From Stenogyne calaminthoides (taxonomy: Eukaryota > Streptophyta > Magnoliopsida > Lamiales > Lamiaceae), in the NCBI GenBank assembly GCA_037126765.1, contig JBBCBC010000035.1, positions 2,108,001-2,172,000 of the forward strand: a stretch of 64,000 nucleotides of DNA. The letters are read 5' to 3'. How positions within the stretch are numbered: position 1 is the stretch's first letter; every line of letters starts with the position of its first letter. The translations under genes were made by a program, and so were the position numbers. The notes beneath the pieces are model-generated. The model did no database searches. It had not been told where the DNA came from and saw nothing but the letters and a program-made list of their open reading frames with translations. Shown in pieces: positions 12,176 to 24,504 of the stretch.

Positions 12176-14747
12176 ATGGCTCCCGGAGGTCCATCGAACT
12201 TGAAACAGAAGCGCTTCGTTTCCAGACAATCTCTTTTCAAAGAAGTTTTAACTAATGATAGAGATTCTGAGGACTTCAAGATGAAACACCCCAAAAAAGG
12301 CGTCCAAACACTTTGCCAAAGCAAACCAACCCTAGATGTCCACAAAATCCTATTACACATCTCACTCGAAGTGCAAACTCAATTTCTCAAACTTAGCATC
12401 GAGGCTTAGAACCCGTACATGAAACTTCTCAAATTCCATCTCGGAGGCGTCTCGCATGCATCAAAAGCGAAATCTCGGCTTCTGCAACAGGGAGTAAAGT
12501 ATTATGTTTTTAGGTATTTTTTACGTGTTCTTCATTATCTTTAAAATAATAGCCATGTATAAGAATTTATATCTTGTAAAATGTGCTTTTTTGTTCATGT
12601 GTAGCTCTTGTTTCAAAGAAAATGACTCGTGGTGAAACAACGGGAAAGGGATTGCTGAAGTACTTTGATGCTTTCGGGAAGTTTAAGATTGAGATGGATC
12701 CATCAGTTGTGAGACCAACAAATGCGGTCCAGTCGTCGAAATTGACAACTAATATTGGAATAGTAACGCGAAAAGTTCTCCCTGTACCCATACGATGGAA
12801 AGAGGTAGATGAGGAAAATGGATTGAAGCCAGGGTTTGATCATCTGCAGGTATGGGTTGAAAAAATTTATGTGTTTAATATATTGTTTTACCTTATTTTA
12901 TTCTAATTTGCATGTTCTATGTGAGTTGTAGATGCATATGGATTTGAATATTGATAAAGGCTGGAGTGAAACAGAGCCTGGTCGATCGGGTGAGAGAAAG
13001 TACTAGGCAACAACGTTATAAGTTGCATCAACACTTTGTTAAATATCGGATCTCTGAGGAAGCTAAGGATCACAAACCAAAGGCTGTCGACAAAGATAAT
13101 GAGGAAAAGCTCTGTGATTATTTTGCCTACTTTGAATTCAAGGTAGCGTTAGCTTTTGCTAATTTTAATGCACATAATTTTACAGTTTTGATGGCTAACA
13201 CTTTTCAATGCAAAAATTCTGATTTGTTTTGTTACAATTATAATGCTCTTGCAACGTTTAAGTGAGATCAATAAAAGCAACAGGGAAAAATGTTATGCAA
13301 GCATCTTCTTTGGACCGAATGTCTTTTTTCAAATCCGTCGCATGAACTTGTGAGTATATGTTTTCAAGTAGTGTATGTTTTCAGTTTTTGCATTCCTTGA
13401 ACTAGTTGCATCTACTCACCTATCACATAAAATAAGATTACCTTTGAAATATTGGAACTATTGCATTTTGACAGCTATCATTTGGTTGTTTGTGTTATGT
13501 ATCTTGACTGCTAATAGACATAAATTGATCATAGGGTTAATCAGAATGAACATAATGGACATAATCAGAATTAGGCATCCCCTTCTTATACTATAACCTA
13601 CATCAGCATACAACAAATATGGTTGAAATACTTAATCAAATTCTCTTAAGTATAAAAAAAATACTTTCCTGTCACTAATTAAGGCAACTGTACAGAAAAA
13701 CGAAGAAGCTAAGCTTGCCATACCTACACACAACGATTAATGCGTGTTCTTTCTCATTTTTTTTCCTGCAAAATTCTTTCCATTAACACAAAAGAAATCA
13801 TCAATTAAGCATGCGGTGAAGTTATGAAAACCATAATCTGTGATTTACATTTATATAAAATGTTGATAAAGGAAATAACAGGAGAAATCGTTGGTATGAG
13901 CCCTATGTCCATTACAAAGGGTAAGCAGTATCCTATATCTGATTATTTGTTTACTTGTCATCTTTCTGATTCTCATAGAGTATTCACAACCCCTATTTCC
14001 CAGATAATTGAACATAAGACCTGATGATATGTCAATAATTAAATCATATAAACATTACTAGAAGATAATTATGAGTTTTATGAATATTTTATTTGATCTT
14101 GGGTATGGTGATGAAGTAGTGAATTTTAATAATTTTTTTTGTAGTCTCTTGAACTTAAAGAAACGATGCGATCGGATTTACTTGTATGAGCAAACCCACA
14201 GTCTGAGAGAATAATGGGTGGATATCAGAGCAAGGCAAAACAAAATTGGGTAAGTCGTGTAGACATTTATGATATTTGATTATGTTATTATTGAGGTTGA
14301 TTTACTTTTTTCAATTGGTTGACCATTTTATTTACTTTATTTATCCTTAAATACCAGAAACAATGAAAGCGTGCGAGATGAATATGTTGAGCTCGGAATA
14401 GAGAAGATCGAACTGAGATAGTCTTGGAGGTGTTGGGCCATGAAATTTGGATATACCAAAGGGTATGGTTACGGTTCAAAGCCTCCAAGTAAGCGGAGTT
14501 CATTGTACAATTCTTCGATGAATATGAAGATGAGCTAAGAGAAACAACGGAAGAGTTACTTGATCTAGAGCTCAAGTGGAAGAACTACAAACTCAAGTAA
14601 CTAGCTTGAAAGAGGACACGGCTACACAAAATGAAAATCTGGCCCAAACTCTACGAGCAAAATGACATTCTCAATGCAAAACTCTCGAGCAAAGTCGACT
14701 ATGAACAAACTAATGGCTTTTATGAGGGGAAAGGGATTGACATATAA
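12176..14747 (+). pseudogene. CACTA second ORF (TNP1 / plant Transposase_24-like), exon-split and broken
   Basis: Exon-like blocks: 12176-12406 (basic N-terminus MAPGGPSNLKQKRF...); 12604-12849 (TRGETTGKGLLKYF ... IVTRKVLPVPIRWKEV), ending at a CAG|GTATGG donor; about 12932-13143 (DRVRESTRQQRYKLHQHF), with one frame change after the acceptor and a TTCAAG|GTAGCG donor; about 13262-13350 (EINKSNREKCYASIFFGPN); about 14141-14240 (DRIYLYEQTHS); and about 14400-14747 (FGYTKGYGYGSKPPSKR, then a coiled C-terminus). The order and the motifs TGKG, RYR.H.HF, NK.NR and GY.KG.GYG.KPP match the PF03004-type protein of plant CACTA elements, thought to bind subterminal repeats. Several in-frame stops and shifts show it is not functional as read. 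Confidence 0.7.
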
Positions 14748-14749
14748 TT

Positions 14750-15240
14750 AAGGTTAGCTTCTATTTTTTTTTTTATGAGATTTTGGTTCTTGTTGTTTTC
14801 TTTAGCCTTTACTTTATTATTTTCATTTTTTTCTTTTAGTAGTCTTACTCATATGTGTAGCTTTAAAATTTGGATGTGTTAGAAAAGGGTAGATATGATT
14901 ATTTATTTGTGTTCAACAAGTGTAACAAATAAGGGAATGTGGTTCTCTAGTTTCTCACTCTTGAGATTAGGTCTTGTAGATGTTATTTGAAGTCTGATTA
15001 GGTCTTGTAGATCTTTGCAATTGCTGATTTTTTGGAGCATTACAAGCTTCTTGATTTGATTCAAACATAAATGTGGATATGTGTGTGATACAATTTATAT
15101 TTTTTTAGCCAAGATATCGTGTATTACGTGTATATAGATAGTGGTATTCTTGTACTTTGTATATTTCACTACTAAATTGTCTTTAGTTATGGTGTGTTAA
15201 GTAAAGATTGATGCATTTTAGTTTGTTGATGTAATGATTA
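14750..15240. other. Unassigned stretch inside the CACTA element
   Basis: T-rich intron or 3'-UTR-like sequence following the CACTA ORF. No gene is seen. Confidence 0.4.
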
Positions 15241-15243
15241 ATA

Positions 15244-15446
15244 GAAGTTTGTTAGAGTATCAGCTTTTTCACCTAAAAGTATTAGTTCGAGATACTATTA
15301 GGTATCGATTAAGGAAGTATTCAAGTATTGATTTCCTTGTCATGACAAGGAAATCGGTTAAACTGTACTTGAATACTTCGAAGTGATACCTAATACTATC
15401 TGAACTAATACTTTTAGGTGAAAAAGTTGATACTCTAACAAACTTT
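15244..15446. mobile_element. Inverted-repeat MITE, ~200 bp
   Basis: Two ~95-bp arms, 'aagtttgttagagtatca...' and its near reverse complement, meet at 'ttgtcatgacaa' near 15345. The arms differ by a few bases, and the whole would fold into one long hairpin. No target duplication could be set with confidence, so the superfamily is open. Confidence 0.7.
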
Positions 15447-16359
15447 TAAAAAATGTGATTGTTGAACCTTTTGGTGATTTTTTTTGAAGATTAGCTTATA
15501 GTAGCTAATAGAATGCCATGAACAAATGCAATTTTTAAGTAAGAAAGCTTGTGAAAAGCTCTCTATCTTTTTTTGCTATACTATTAGTATTCTTTCCTTT
15601 CACCGTCTTTGTGGGAAGCGAGTTCATATATTTAATTGACTTTAAGTGCGAAAAAAACTTCACTATCTTTGAGATTTTTGATGACAAATACTGATTAACA
15701 ATCCAGAAGAAAGGAGAAAAATTATGCTTCATCAGAGTTAACTGAGAGTGTTTACTCCATGTTGGATAGAAACAATATATACATAACCTTATCACTACGA
15801 TGAATACTTCTGGTTTGCAGAATGCTGCATATATTGAAAACTTTAATTCTAGTGCATTGAGTATGAAACACGCTAATGGTGCTTCTATGCGAATTTGGGG
15901 ATGGTTTTTGAACCCAACCATCTTTACTTTTTGAATGCTAAATCATTTACTCAATCTTAGATTTTGATTATGCCTTGGATTTTGATTTTGGTAAGTGTAT
16001 TTGTGCTTAAAGTTTAGGATTATCGTTTTCTTGATACTTTACGGAGTTTTGCTTTATTATAAATTCATCTGATATGATATTTTTTATATAGGTGATATCT
16101 AAGGAGGAGAAGATTTCAGATTTGTCGTTTGAAGTGCATGGAAATTATTTTTGAAGACATATAAGACATTTTTTTTTTTTATTGTTTCATGTAGTTTTCA
16201 TAACAAAGATTGTTGTTTGGTTTCTATTGTTTGAATGAGTTTTTTGTTAATGCAAATTATTTTTTTATCTTTAATTAATTTAGTTTTTGTTGTAATATTT
16301 ATTATTTAGTATTATTACTAATTTAATATATATATAAATTCAAATAAATAGATAATAAA

Positions 16360-17318
16360 AGTAATTATTTCACGATGAAATAAATGCGTCACAATATGTA
16401 TCATTTTTATGACGAAATAATAGTCACGGTATGTTAACTAATCATGACGATATATTTTGTTACTATATCAATTTCTTTAGTGACGATTATCATCATCGTC
16501 ACTGAATAATATTTTTAAATTACAAAAAATATTTTGTCACCATTTGTATATCTTTAACGACGACGGATATTTCATCACTAAAGTCCAATTTTTTGTGACG
16601 AAATTCAGTTGTCATTATATCTATATATATAACCACGATCATTTTTTTCGTCATTTTTTTGCAATTCTTTCATGACTAGAAAATGTCAAATATGACGAAC
16701 AATATATTGTCACCAAATCTAAACTTCTAGTGATGATTATTATTTTTGTCATTAAATAATACATTATAGTGACAATAATAATTAAATCACAATTTCCACA
16801 TTATTTTGCGACAATAAAAATTTTGTCACTAAATCATACTATTTAGTGACAAATTTTATAAATCATTTTATATGTACACATATAACGACGATCAATATTT
16901 AAATCATAGAATAACAACTCTTTCTTGACGAATATAGAAAATACGACGAAATAACCAAGCTAATTGTGATAAATTAACGTCACTAAAGTAACCTTTTTTG
17001 TGACAATTATTTATATCGTCACGCAAAGTTGAACTTTAGTAATGAAAGCGTCATAATGTTTTGATTTAATTTTTGATGCCTAAAGTGACAATTTATGCGT
17101 CACAATAGATGGAAACATATAGGGACGATGACCTTTTTCGTCACCAAATGATGCCCTTTTCACGACGAATTAATATGCCGTCACATTTTTCATAATATGA
17201 CACACTATAAATGATGATCTATGCCACAAAAAAATTCGTCACAAATTATCAATTGTGACGAAAAATGATATTTCAGTGACGAATTTTTTCATCGCGATTT
17301 CTCGAATTTCCTGTAGTG
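16360..17318 (+). repeat. CACTA subterminal repeat region and right terminus
   Basis: Roughly thirty short words of the GTGACGA / TCGTCAC / TTGTCAC type in both orientations, in AT-rich DNA, end at the CACTA terminus TTTCCTGTAGTG. Such arrays are the usual binding sites for the element's DNA-binding protein. Confidence 0.8.
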
Positions 17319-18367
17319 AGACCTGAAGATCAGAAGACTACCAGAAGATCAAGTTCGGACGGAAGACCTACATCGATCGATGTCGCTAGTTGAAGCTAAG
17401 ACAAGCGGCATCGAGAAAGAATGTCGAGTAGATTGATCGATTCTATCGATCGATCGGTCACCTCACCACAGTGTCAACTAATGTTTCACCAAGTCATACG
17501 TTGTTGATCTGAACAAGAAGAATGTTAACTTTAGTTGGTGAACAAACTCTGACATGTTGTACTTGTTAACCAATGAGAACAAGACACGTATGATCTGAGC
17601 TGACACTGCGGATTTCGGTGCTGCATAGTCAAACGGCTAGAAAAACGACATACACGCTTATTTTCTAAGTGTTCATCCATAGTTCTTAGCACAAAAATCT
17701 CATCCTCTAGTTGTTAGGCTACTTAAATACTAGGATAGATTTCAAAGTTGGAACAAACAACAAATCTTACCCAAAACCCAAAGTTAGGTTAATTTCAGAC
17801 TAGGGTTTCTAGTGCTGATTTCTGGGATCGGTTGAGTGAGAACTCTATAAATATCTGTTGGTGTAATGTGTTGGACTAACACAATAATCTAAGTCCAGTT
17901 GGTTAAGTTGGTGCCCCTTGTGATAGGGAAGAGTGGACGTGGGGGGTGGTTTGTCCAGAACCACTATAAATCTTGTGTGCATTTACGATTGATTAACTAC
18001 TTTTACTTTATTGCACACAACTTGATTAAATCTGCATACATATTCTGAGTTAGGATCAGCTAGCACCAAGCTACTGATTTGATCTGATTGACTCCATAGT
18101 CATCTGATTGAAAACAGCTTCGGAATCTAATTTGTTATAAACTGGTTTTTCACACGGGTATAAACTAGCTTCCGCACAATCAGTTAAAGCGATAGACCGG
18201 CCCGATCGCCCTCTCGGCAATCAATAAGTTGGATATCGATCCCTGATTCACTTGCACTCTGATCGGGCAAGCGCAATCACACGATCTGCCGCGAAAAAAG
18301 TTTTTGAAGTCTATTCACCCCTCCCCTCTAGACTTACGCCCTCGCAAAAACCCGTTCGGGACCTACA
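17319..18367 (+). repeat. 5' LTR of element C (left ~300 bp missing)
   Basis: It matches 43446-44697 in the 3' LTR (for example 'gaagatcagaagactacc', 'gaacaagacacgtatgatct', 'gtgtgcatttacgattgatt') and ends GGGACCTACA before the PBS. The 3' LTR has an extra ~200 bp (about 43790-44000), including its TATA box, that is absent here (near 17660), so the two LTRs differ by an indel. A second TATAAATA word lies at 17847 in a shared part. Confidence 0.8.
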
Positions 18368-18369
18368 AG

Positions 18370-18381
18370 TGGTATCGGAAG
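18370..18381 (+). other. Primer-binding site of C (degraded initiator-Met type)
   Basis: TGGTATC followed by GGAAG sits 2 bp after the LTR end. The first seven bases match the 3' end of plant initiator tRNA-Met, as in the array PBS at 53104-53115. The rest is altered at the CAG position. Confidence 0.7.
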
Positions 18382-18505
18382 GCGGTGGTTCTCACGGACC
18401 GCTGGCTTTAAATATCATCGGTTCTTGAGGAAGAACCTTTGTGGTCACCAGGCGATCTTGAAAAACCTTTTTCAAATCTCATTTGTTTTCAAACTCACCA
18501 TCGGC

Positions 18506-20750
18506 ATGGATAATACTTGGGTATGTATCATGATTTGCCTAAATTTTTCATTGATGAGTATCACCGGACTAGACAATATACATGAGCAACCATCACGGGA
18601 TCAATAAGCGGCGAGGATGATGGAAGTTCTTGAGCGAGGACCCATCATCATCTACCATGACAACCCGGTGTTGGAGGTGATCCAGACTTTCGGTTGGAAG
18701 TCTTCTCGAGAAAAGAGTCCATACGATGGATCTTTGAAGAGAAAGTTGTACACTCGGATATCGATAGCCGGGCACATAATCATGAAAACCATGGACAAGA
18801 TAACTAGAGAAAAGATAAAGTTTCTCAAGGCGCCAAAGAGATGTGGGATCGCTTCTTTGAAATGTGTGTAGGAAATGATCGATTAAAGATAGCGGTACGC
18901 AAGCGAGCTGGCGAAATTTGAGAAACTTAAGATCTTTACCAAATGAAACCATCAATGAGCTCGATGGAAGAATCACCATGTCGGTCAACAAGCTACGGGG
19001 AACTTGGGCGAGAAATATCGAGATAAAGATATCAACTACAAAATCTTGAGATCTCGACTAAGAAGTGGGGTATGAAAGTCCGATAATAATAAAGGATTGT
19101 CAAGATATTGCTAAGATGAAGCCAAGCAACACATTCACGAGTCTTAAAGCCCATGAGTTCGATCGATTGAAAGAGGGCAAGAAGAAGAAGAAGAGGCAAG
19201 TCGCTTCTTTGAAGCCACACACCGCCACATCAAAATCGGTTGCATTCAAAGACCGACCCAAACAACTCAAAGTCTCTTGAACTGTTGGAAATATTATAAT
19301 GGCCCGAGCAGTTGCTTTGCTAACGAAAACTTGAAAAATCTAACATCAACTTGGTAAGTATCGCAGATTTTCTGAGGATTATCAAAAGCGAGAGGAAGAG
19401 ATAGGAGGCGGTGGCGGATCTCGAGAAAAGGACCAGATCGATGATCGTAGAAGATCGCGAAGAGAAGCTAAGAAAAAGATGATCGGTCGATGAAAGGAGA
19501 GACAACATATATGGCGAAGAAACTCGGATTACAATCAAGACGGGTAAGTCACGATAGATTCTCTGAGCGAAATGACTCACTGGCGCGGAAGAAGTTCCGT
19601 GGATCGTGGGCGTGTTTCAATTTGTGAGAAACCAGGTCATTCTGGTATGATTGCGGACGACGCAAAAGAAAGAAGAAGAAGCGAAAGCAGAGCGAGCGAG
19701 ATCTGAGAGCGAAAAGCCATGGTTAGCGATACATCCGAGATCGATGATTCTTATCCGCTTTACTCGAGGATTACGGCTACTCATCGGTAGAGGACTTCAT
19801 CGATAAGCAATCTTGATGATTTCTACCACTACGATGATCGATGTTCTCATCGATGAAGACATCTGTCTCATGGCTAAGGAGGAAGACCAATCACGAGGTA
19901 ACCTCTAAACCTTACATTCTTTCGGTTTCCACACGGACTATGGTTAGCTTTTCTTTGGAGAGATTGACTGCTTGACTCTATTCTAAGCAATTGCTTGATG
20001 ATCTCTAACGCATGATGAACACTTATCGATAGTTAAGGAAAATACTCAATTTGGTTAAGGAAAATCTTTGTCGAAGAAAGCAATTTGAACTAAAATCGGT
20101 GAAGTCGCTTTCGAAGATAAATCAAGAATTGAAAGTTCGAAAGTTAATTCTTCCGATCGGGGAGAAGCAGATTAAGGAACGACTAGCCATCAATAAAGCG
20201 ACAAGTCGATGATTTTAAAATCTTACAAGCCAAGTTTGATGAACTCTTTGAGCTACATGAGAGAGTCGAAATTAAGCGAGGATAGTTTCGTTAAGAAAAT
20301 ACTGAGTTTTCACGAAATCTTTGAAAACCGTTCGGGGATATGAACAACTATTTTTGAACGACAACTAATAAGAAGGGAATTGGGTATGAAAAACCCTTCT
20401 ACATCCTCAAAAAGCCCTGGTCTTAATCAAATGAGTTTTGATATAGATACACATAAAGCAAAATATGTATCTAATAAGGGAAATAGACCTGCTGAACAAG
20501 TAAGACAAGTGCCTAATCATAAAGGGAACAAAAATGGACCCCAACTAATTAAGCATCAGCCGAGGAATCAACAGAAGAAACCCGGTTCTTACGAGGAGAC
20601 TAACTTTGATCGGCCAGATTAGGTATCGAAAAAAGACATCTATCGGGGAAATCTAATCAAAACCTAATCAGGTCATTTGCCTAACAAAGCAAGCTAAAGG
20701 TAAAGCGCTAAGACCATCTATGCCAAAAAGATATGAGCCTTTTAATGGTA
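18506..20750 (+). pseudogene. gag of element C, many frameshifts
   Basis: The start MDNTW at 18506 matches the gag start of D (33086, minus). Recognisable fragments include the segment 18617-18871, 'IKDCQDIAKMKPSNTFTSLKAHEFDRLKEGKKKKKRQ' type sequence at 19080-19200, and a CCHC zinc-knuckle region at 19613-19654 read across two small indels. Most breaks fall where CAG or CTG would be expected, so the true state of the gene is uncertain. Gag packages element RNA in cytoplasmic particles. Confidence 0.6.
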
Positions 20751-21084
20751 GCGATCGTACTACCCTTATAATCGAAACCTAGAAAGAAATTTCTTTGAGC
20801 CCCCATTTGGGTTAAAAAAAGACAAACAAGAAGGAAAAATCCCAAGTCTTCTGATTCACCCAAGGCTCGCACAAATAATCATACTGATCATAATGCATAT
20901 GAAGGGATGTATAATTATGTAGATGTTTATGGGAGACAAATCAGGTCTTCTGATCTATCTGATTACAATAGAGGTGCCCTGTTTGTATGGATCCCTAAAA
21001 CCAACTCTAACCTCTCAGGACCCAATCCAAAAGGGGTATCTAAAGCCTGATTTGATTGCAGGTTCGCGTGGGTTTGGCCAACAA

Positions 21085-22332
21085 GGGACGTGTACAAGCA
21101 ACTATCCTGGTACATCGATAGTGGATGCTCAAAGCACACATTTGAAGCAAACATCTCCTTAGCTCTTTACACGAACAAGAAGGCCCATGTGTACTCTTTG
21201 GTGATGATAACTTTGGTTTTACGGAGGATTGAGAACCTTAGAGAATGATGATGTCTGTGATTCTTTGGAGTCTCGTATGTCGAAGGTTTAAAGCATAACC
21301 TGTTATCAGTTTCATAATTCTGCGACAACGGATTCAGTGTTGAGTTCTCGACTGATCAGTGTACTATTAAGAATCGAGCTACTTAACAGATCTTGTTAAA
21401 TGGTTCAAGAAAAGGTACAATTTATACAGCTGATTGGAACAGTTGTCCAAGAAATGCATGCCTGATTGTTAAGAGTTCAAAAGGTAGCAGTTGGCTCTGG
21501 CACAAGAGAATGAGTCATCTGAACTTTAAAACTCTTAACAAGATAGCAAGGATGTCCTTGGTTGAGGGTCTTCGAATGAGGTATTCTCTAAGGATCGGAC
21601 ATGTGTTTATGTCGGAAGGGAAAAAGGTTAAAGCCTCATTCAAGTGAATCCACTGGACCAAGATTCAAATAGATCGCAAATTTGCTCCATATGGACTTAT
21701 TTGGACCAGTTACACCAGTTAGTCTCAGCGGACGCAAATATACTCTGGTAATCGTGGATGATAATTCCAAGTTTACCTGGGTTGTATTCTTGTATAAGAA
21801 GAATGAGACAACAACAAAGATACCCGAGCTGCTCAAGAAATTACAGAATGAAAAGGGTGTCGATGATAGTAAAAATCGATCGGATAAATGTCACGAGAAT
21901 TTCAATTTTTTTTATTCTTGATTTTTGCACTAAGTTTGGTATCTGACAAGATGAGACATCGGTGCAAGAACGCCACATGAGAATGGTGTAGCGAGCGGAG
22001 AAACATAACACTCAAAGAAGCTGCTCGCACTATGTTAGATGAACATGCAACACCAAGTCGTTTTACGGGTAGAAGCCATCATCTTGCATGCCCTTTTCGA
22101 AGCGGATGTTCTCGACTAAAGCTCACTAAAAAACCTTATGAACTGTGGAAGGCCAGAAAACCTCGTGTTTCTTACTTCCATGTTTTTGGGTGCAAGTGTT
22201 TCATACACAACAATGGGAAGAGTCAGTTGAAGACTTTTGAGGCCAAGTCAGATGAGGGTATATTCTTAGGATATTCCTCATCTGACCAAAACTTTCGGGG
22301 GTTTACTAGCAGGTGAACCCCTAGTTGTGGAA
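21085..22332 (+). pseudogene. Protease, GAG-pre-integrase and integrase of element C (5' part of pol)
   Basis: Aspartic protease: WYIDSGCS at about 21092-21115 with the DSG active-site triad. GAG-pre-integrase zinc region: LWHKRMSHLNFKTLNKIAR at about 21491-21550. Integrase core: VDDNSKFTWVVFLYKK at 21754-21801 holds the first catalytic Asp. The second Asp and Glu regions (21860-22010) are frame-broken. The C-terminal part (KTFEAKSDEGIFLGYSS, 22229-22280) follows. It is cut at 22332 by element D after the codons for LVVE and resumes at 35035. Confidence 0.75.
22328..22332 (+). other. Target-site duplication TGGAA, left copy (element D)
   Basis: TGGAA directly precedes the D LTR terminus TGTAGGTC and is repeated at 35035-35039 directly after the other terminus CCCAACA. 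Five bases is the copia norm. Confidence 0.9.
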
Positions 22333-24028
22333 TGTAGGTCGAGCGGGTTTTGTGAGGTGGAAGTCTAGAGGAGGGGTGAATAGACTTCTAAAATTTTTCG
22401 TCTTGGATCGGTGTGAAGCTACAGATTACCGATCGAGTGCTAGTGTATCGATTTAGGCGATGTTCAATCTTTTCTTGAGTGTGCGAGGCGTATCGGTTTG
22501 ATATCTTAACTTAGAATATGTATCTTTGTTTAAACTTCGGTTGTGTGACTTGTGTAAAGCAATAAGAAAGCAAGTAAATGCACACAAGACTTTTTTATAG
22601 TGGTTCGAGACGAAACCCGTCCCACGTCCACTCTCCCCTAAACACGGGGAACCTAACCTACTTTAACCTGCGGGACTTATATCCTTTTTCACGATGGCGA
22701 GATGTTTCTGAGTTCCCACTCTTACAAACTTAACTCATGGGACTTATATCCTTTTAGGATGGGCGAGATGTTTACCGAAGTTCCCACTCAAGCTTAACCT
22801 CACGGGACTTATATCCTTAAAAAGGAAAGAGATGTTTATCAAGTTCCCACTCTACAAACGTAACCAGCGGGACTTATATCCTTAAAAAGGATAGCCGAGA
22901 TGTTTAATGAGTTCGCACTCTACAGACTTAACCTAACTTGCGTTTGGGTAAAGAATGATTGAGGGTTCCAACTGGAAATCTATCCTGATGCTTTAGGTAG
23001 CCAAAATGCTAGTGGATAGGATTTCTTGCTAAGAACTAATGGGATAAACACTCTTAGAATAATCTTCAAATGTAGTGTTCTTTGAACGGAGATTTAGCTT
23101 TAGCTTTAGCTTCTTTTGCGGTGTCTCCGTGTTTGTTCTTGCTTTTATCTCTGTTGGTGCTTGTTAATCACTGTTGGTCCTCTTTTTCTTCAAAATGAAG
23201 ATCGATCCCATTTTATAGACCTCAAAATCAAAGAGCCGTTGGAGAGCAATTTGAATTTCGGACTATATTAGGTAGGCTGTAGGATATGATTGTGACGTGC
23301 TCCGATTATCGGCGTGGCCATAGGCATCATTAGCGCCATTTTTGTCTGCAGCGTCGTATCCCGCAATGTCAGCTCTTTTTGTGCACGTGTCGCTTTCTCC
23401 TTGGCTTCGCGAGGCGGCACTTCTGAATTTGTCCGTTAGACGATTGATATTCTTTTTGTAGAATATTCGTCTCTTATGAGATATCTTTTTGATTGTCACG
23501 GTGTGGTGACTTGATCGGATAATAATCGATCTACCTTGTTAGTCTTCGGATGCATATTATCTTATCTTCAATATGCGGACTCTGCTTTGAATGTAGGTCT
23601 TGGTCTTTTGATCTTGGTGTCTACGAGCCTCGGTGTATTGATCATCTTGAGTCTTGAGTTTGTTATTGAGTCTTGAGTTTATCGAGTCTTGAGTTCATCC
23701 GAGTCCTCGGTGTTTATCACGAGTCTTGAGTTCATCCGAGTCTTGAGGTTCATCCGAGTCTTGATGTCTTCTTGTCTTCACCGATCTTGACACGGTCTTC
23801 GATTTGAGCTTAGTCTACGATCATCGACCTTATCGGGTCATCGATGCTTCGACGACCTATACATATTGAGTTCCCCTCAATATGTGACCTATCTTTACTT
23901 GACTATCTATACATTTAGGTTGGTCATCTTAATCGATTCTAAGTCATCGATCATTAACAGTCCGATTGGTCCTATTACAACTTTGTTTTGGAACTTCCAT
24001 CAAAACTAAGTTACATATTTCCCAATAA
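22333..24028 (-). repeat. 3' LTR of element D
   Basis: In plus-strand reading it begins TGTAGGTC and ends CCCAATA; the usual terminal CCCAACA carries one change. It pairs with 33225-35034. The minus-strand TATA box lies near 23214 ('ttttataga' read on the plus strand). The segment 23500-24028 shows heavy CAG/CTG erosion. Confidence 0.9.
22672..22925 (-). repeat. Four tandem ~65-bp units in the D 3' LTR
   Basis: Units begin 'gggacttatatcctt' and continue to 'gagatgttt' and 'gttcccactc'. Two of the four contain the self-complementary TATCCTTaaaAAGGATA. They lie in the transcribed part of the LTR, as do the hairpin units of E. Confidence 0.75.
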
Positions 24029-24047
24029 TTTCCCCCTTTTTGATGGA
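24029..24047 (-). other. Polypurine tract of element D
   Basis: On the minus strand this is CATCAAAAAGGGGGAAATT, ending at the 3' LTR start. Confidence 0.8.
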
Positions 24048-24504
24048 ACCAAAACACTTAACCATACTTAATCGAAAAAGCAGATACCATGCATGGAAAT
24101 GTAGAAAATGCAAATGGTACATACTTGAAGACAATGAGATGTTGTCTTAGAATCGATGAGATGAAGAATTTTATTCAGATAGGTGTGTGCATTGTAGAAT
24201 ACTTGAAGGCGTACCTATCATCGATTCCAAGTTGTCTTCTTCTTGGTGTACTTGAACATTTGCGAGTTCTTTGGGGATGCCAAACATCTTGTACATCCTT
24301 TGCATTAGTTTGTCGGCTCTTCTTTTCTATGGATTCCTCCTTTTTGACAAGTCCATAGTAGATATTCTTGAATTTAACGGGATCTAGCTTGTTTATGCGG
24401 GCCAAAGGTGGAAGGAGTGGCTCAAAGGGTGGAGCTTACGGTATAAGTGACATGATCTTGCCTTCTTTCATCCTTTGTCCGGTAGAAGTGCGGATACTTT
24501 GTTT

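Larger units (their letters stand above)
10590..17318 (+). mobile_element. CACTA (En/Spm) DNA transposon, right part
   Basis: The right terminus is CTGTAGTG at 17311-17318, the reverse complement of CACTACAG. It is preceded by ~950 bp dense in GTGACGA/TCGTCAC subterminal words and, further left, by a broken ORF of the plant Transposase_24 type. The sequence after 17318 (AGACCTGAAG...) matches the interior of the C LTR at about 43446, so the element sits in that LTR with probable 3-bp target AGA. The left terminus was not found, and no TNPD-like transposase is visible. The start given is nominal. Confidence 0.7.

Noticed and set aside
15535..15921. 128-aa minus-strand open frame in the CACTA interior
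   Set aside because: No recognisable motif, no supporting context, and in a T-rich intron-like stretch.
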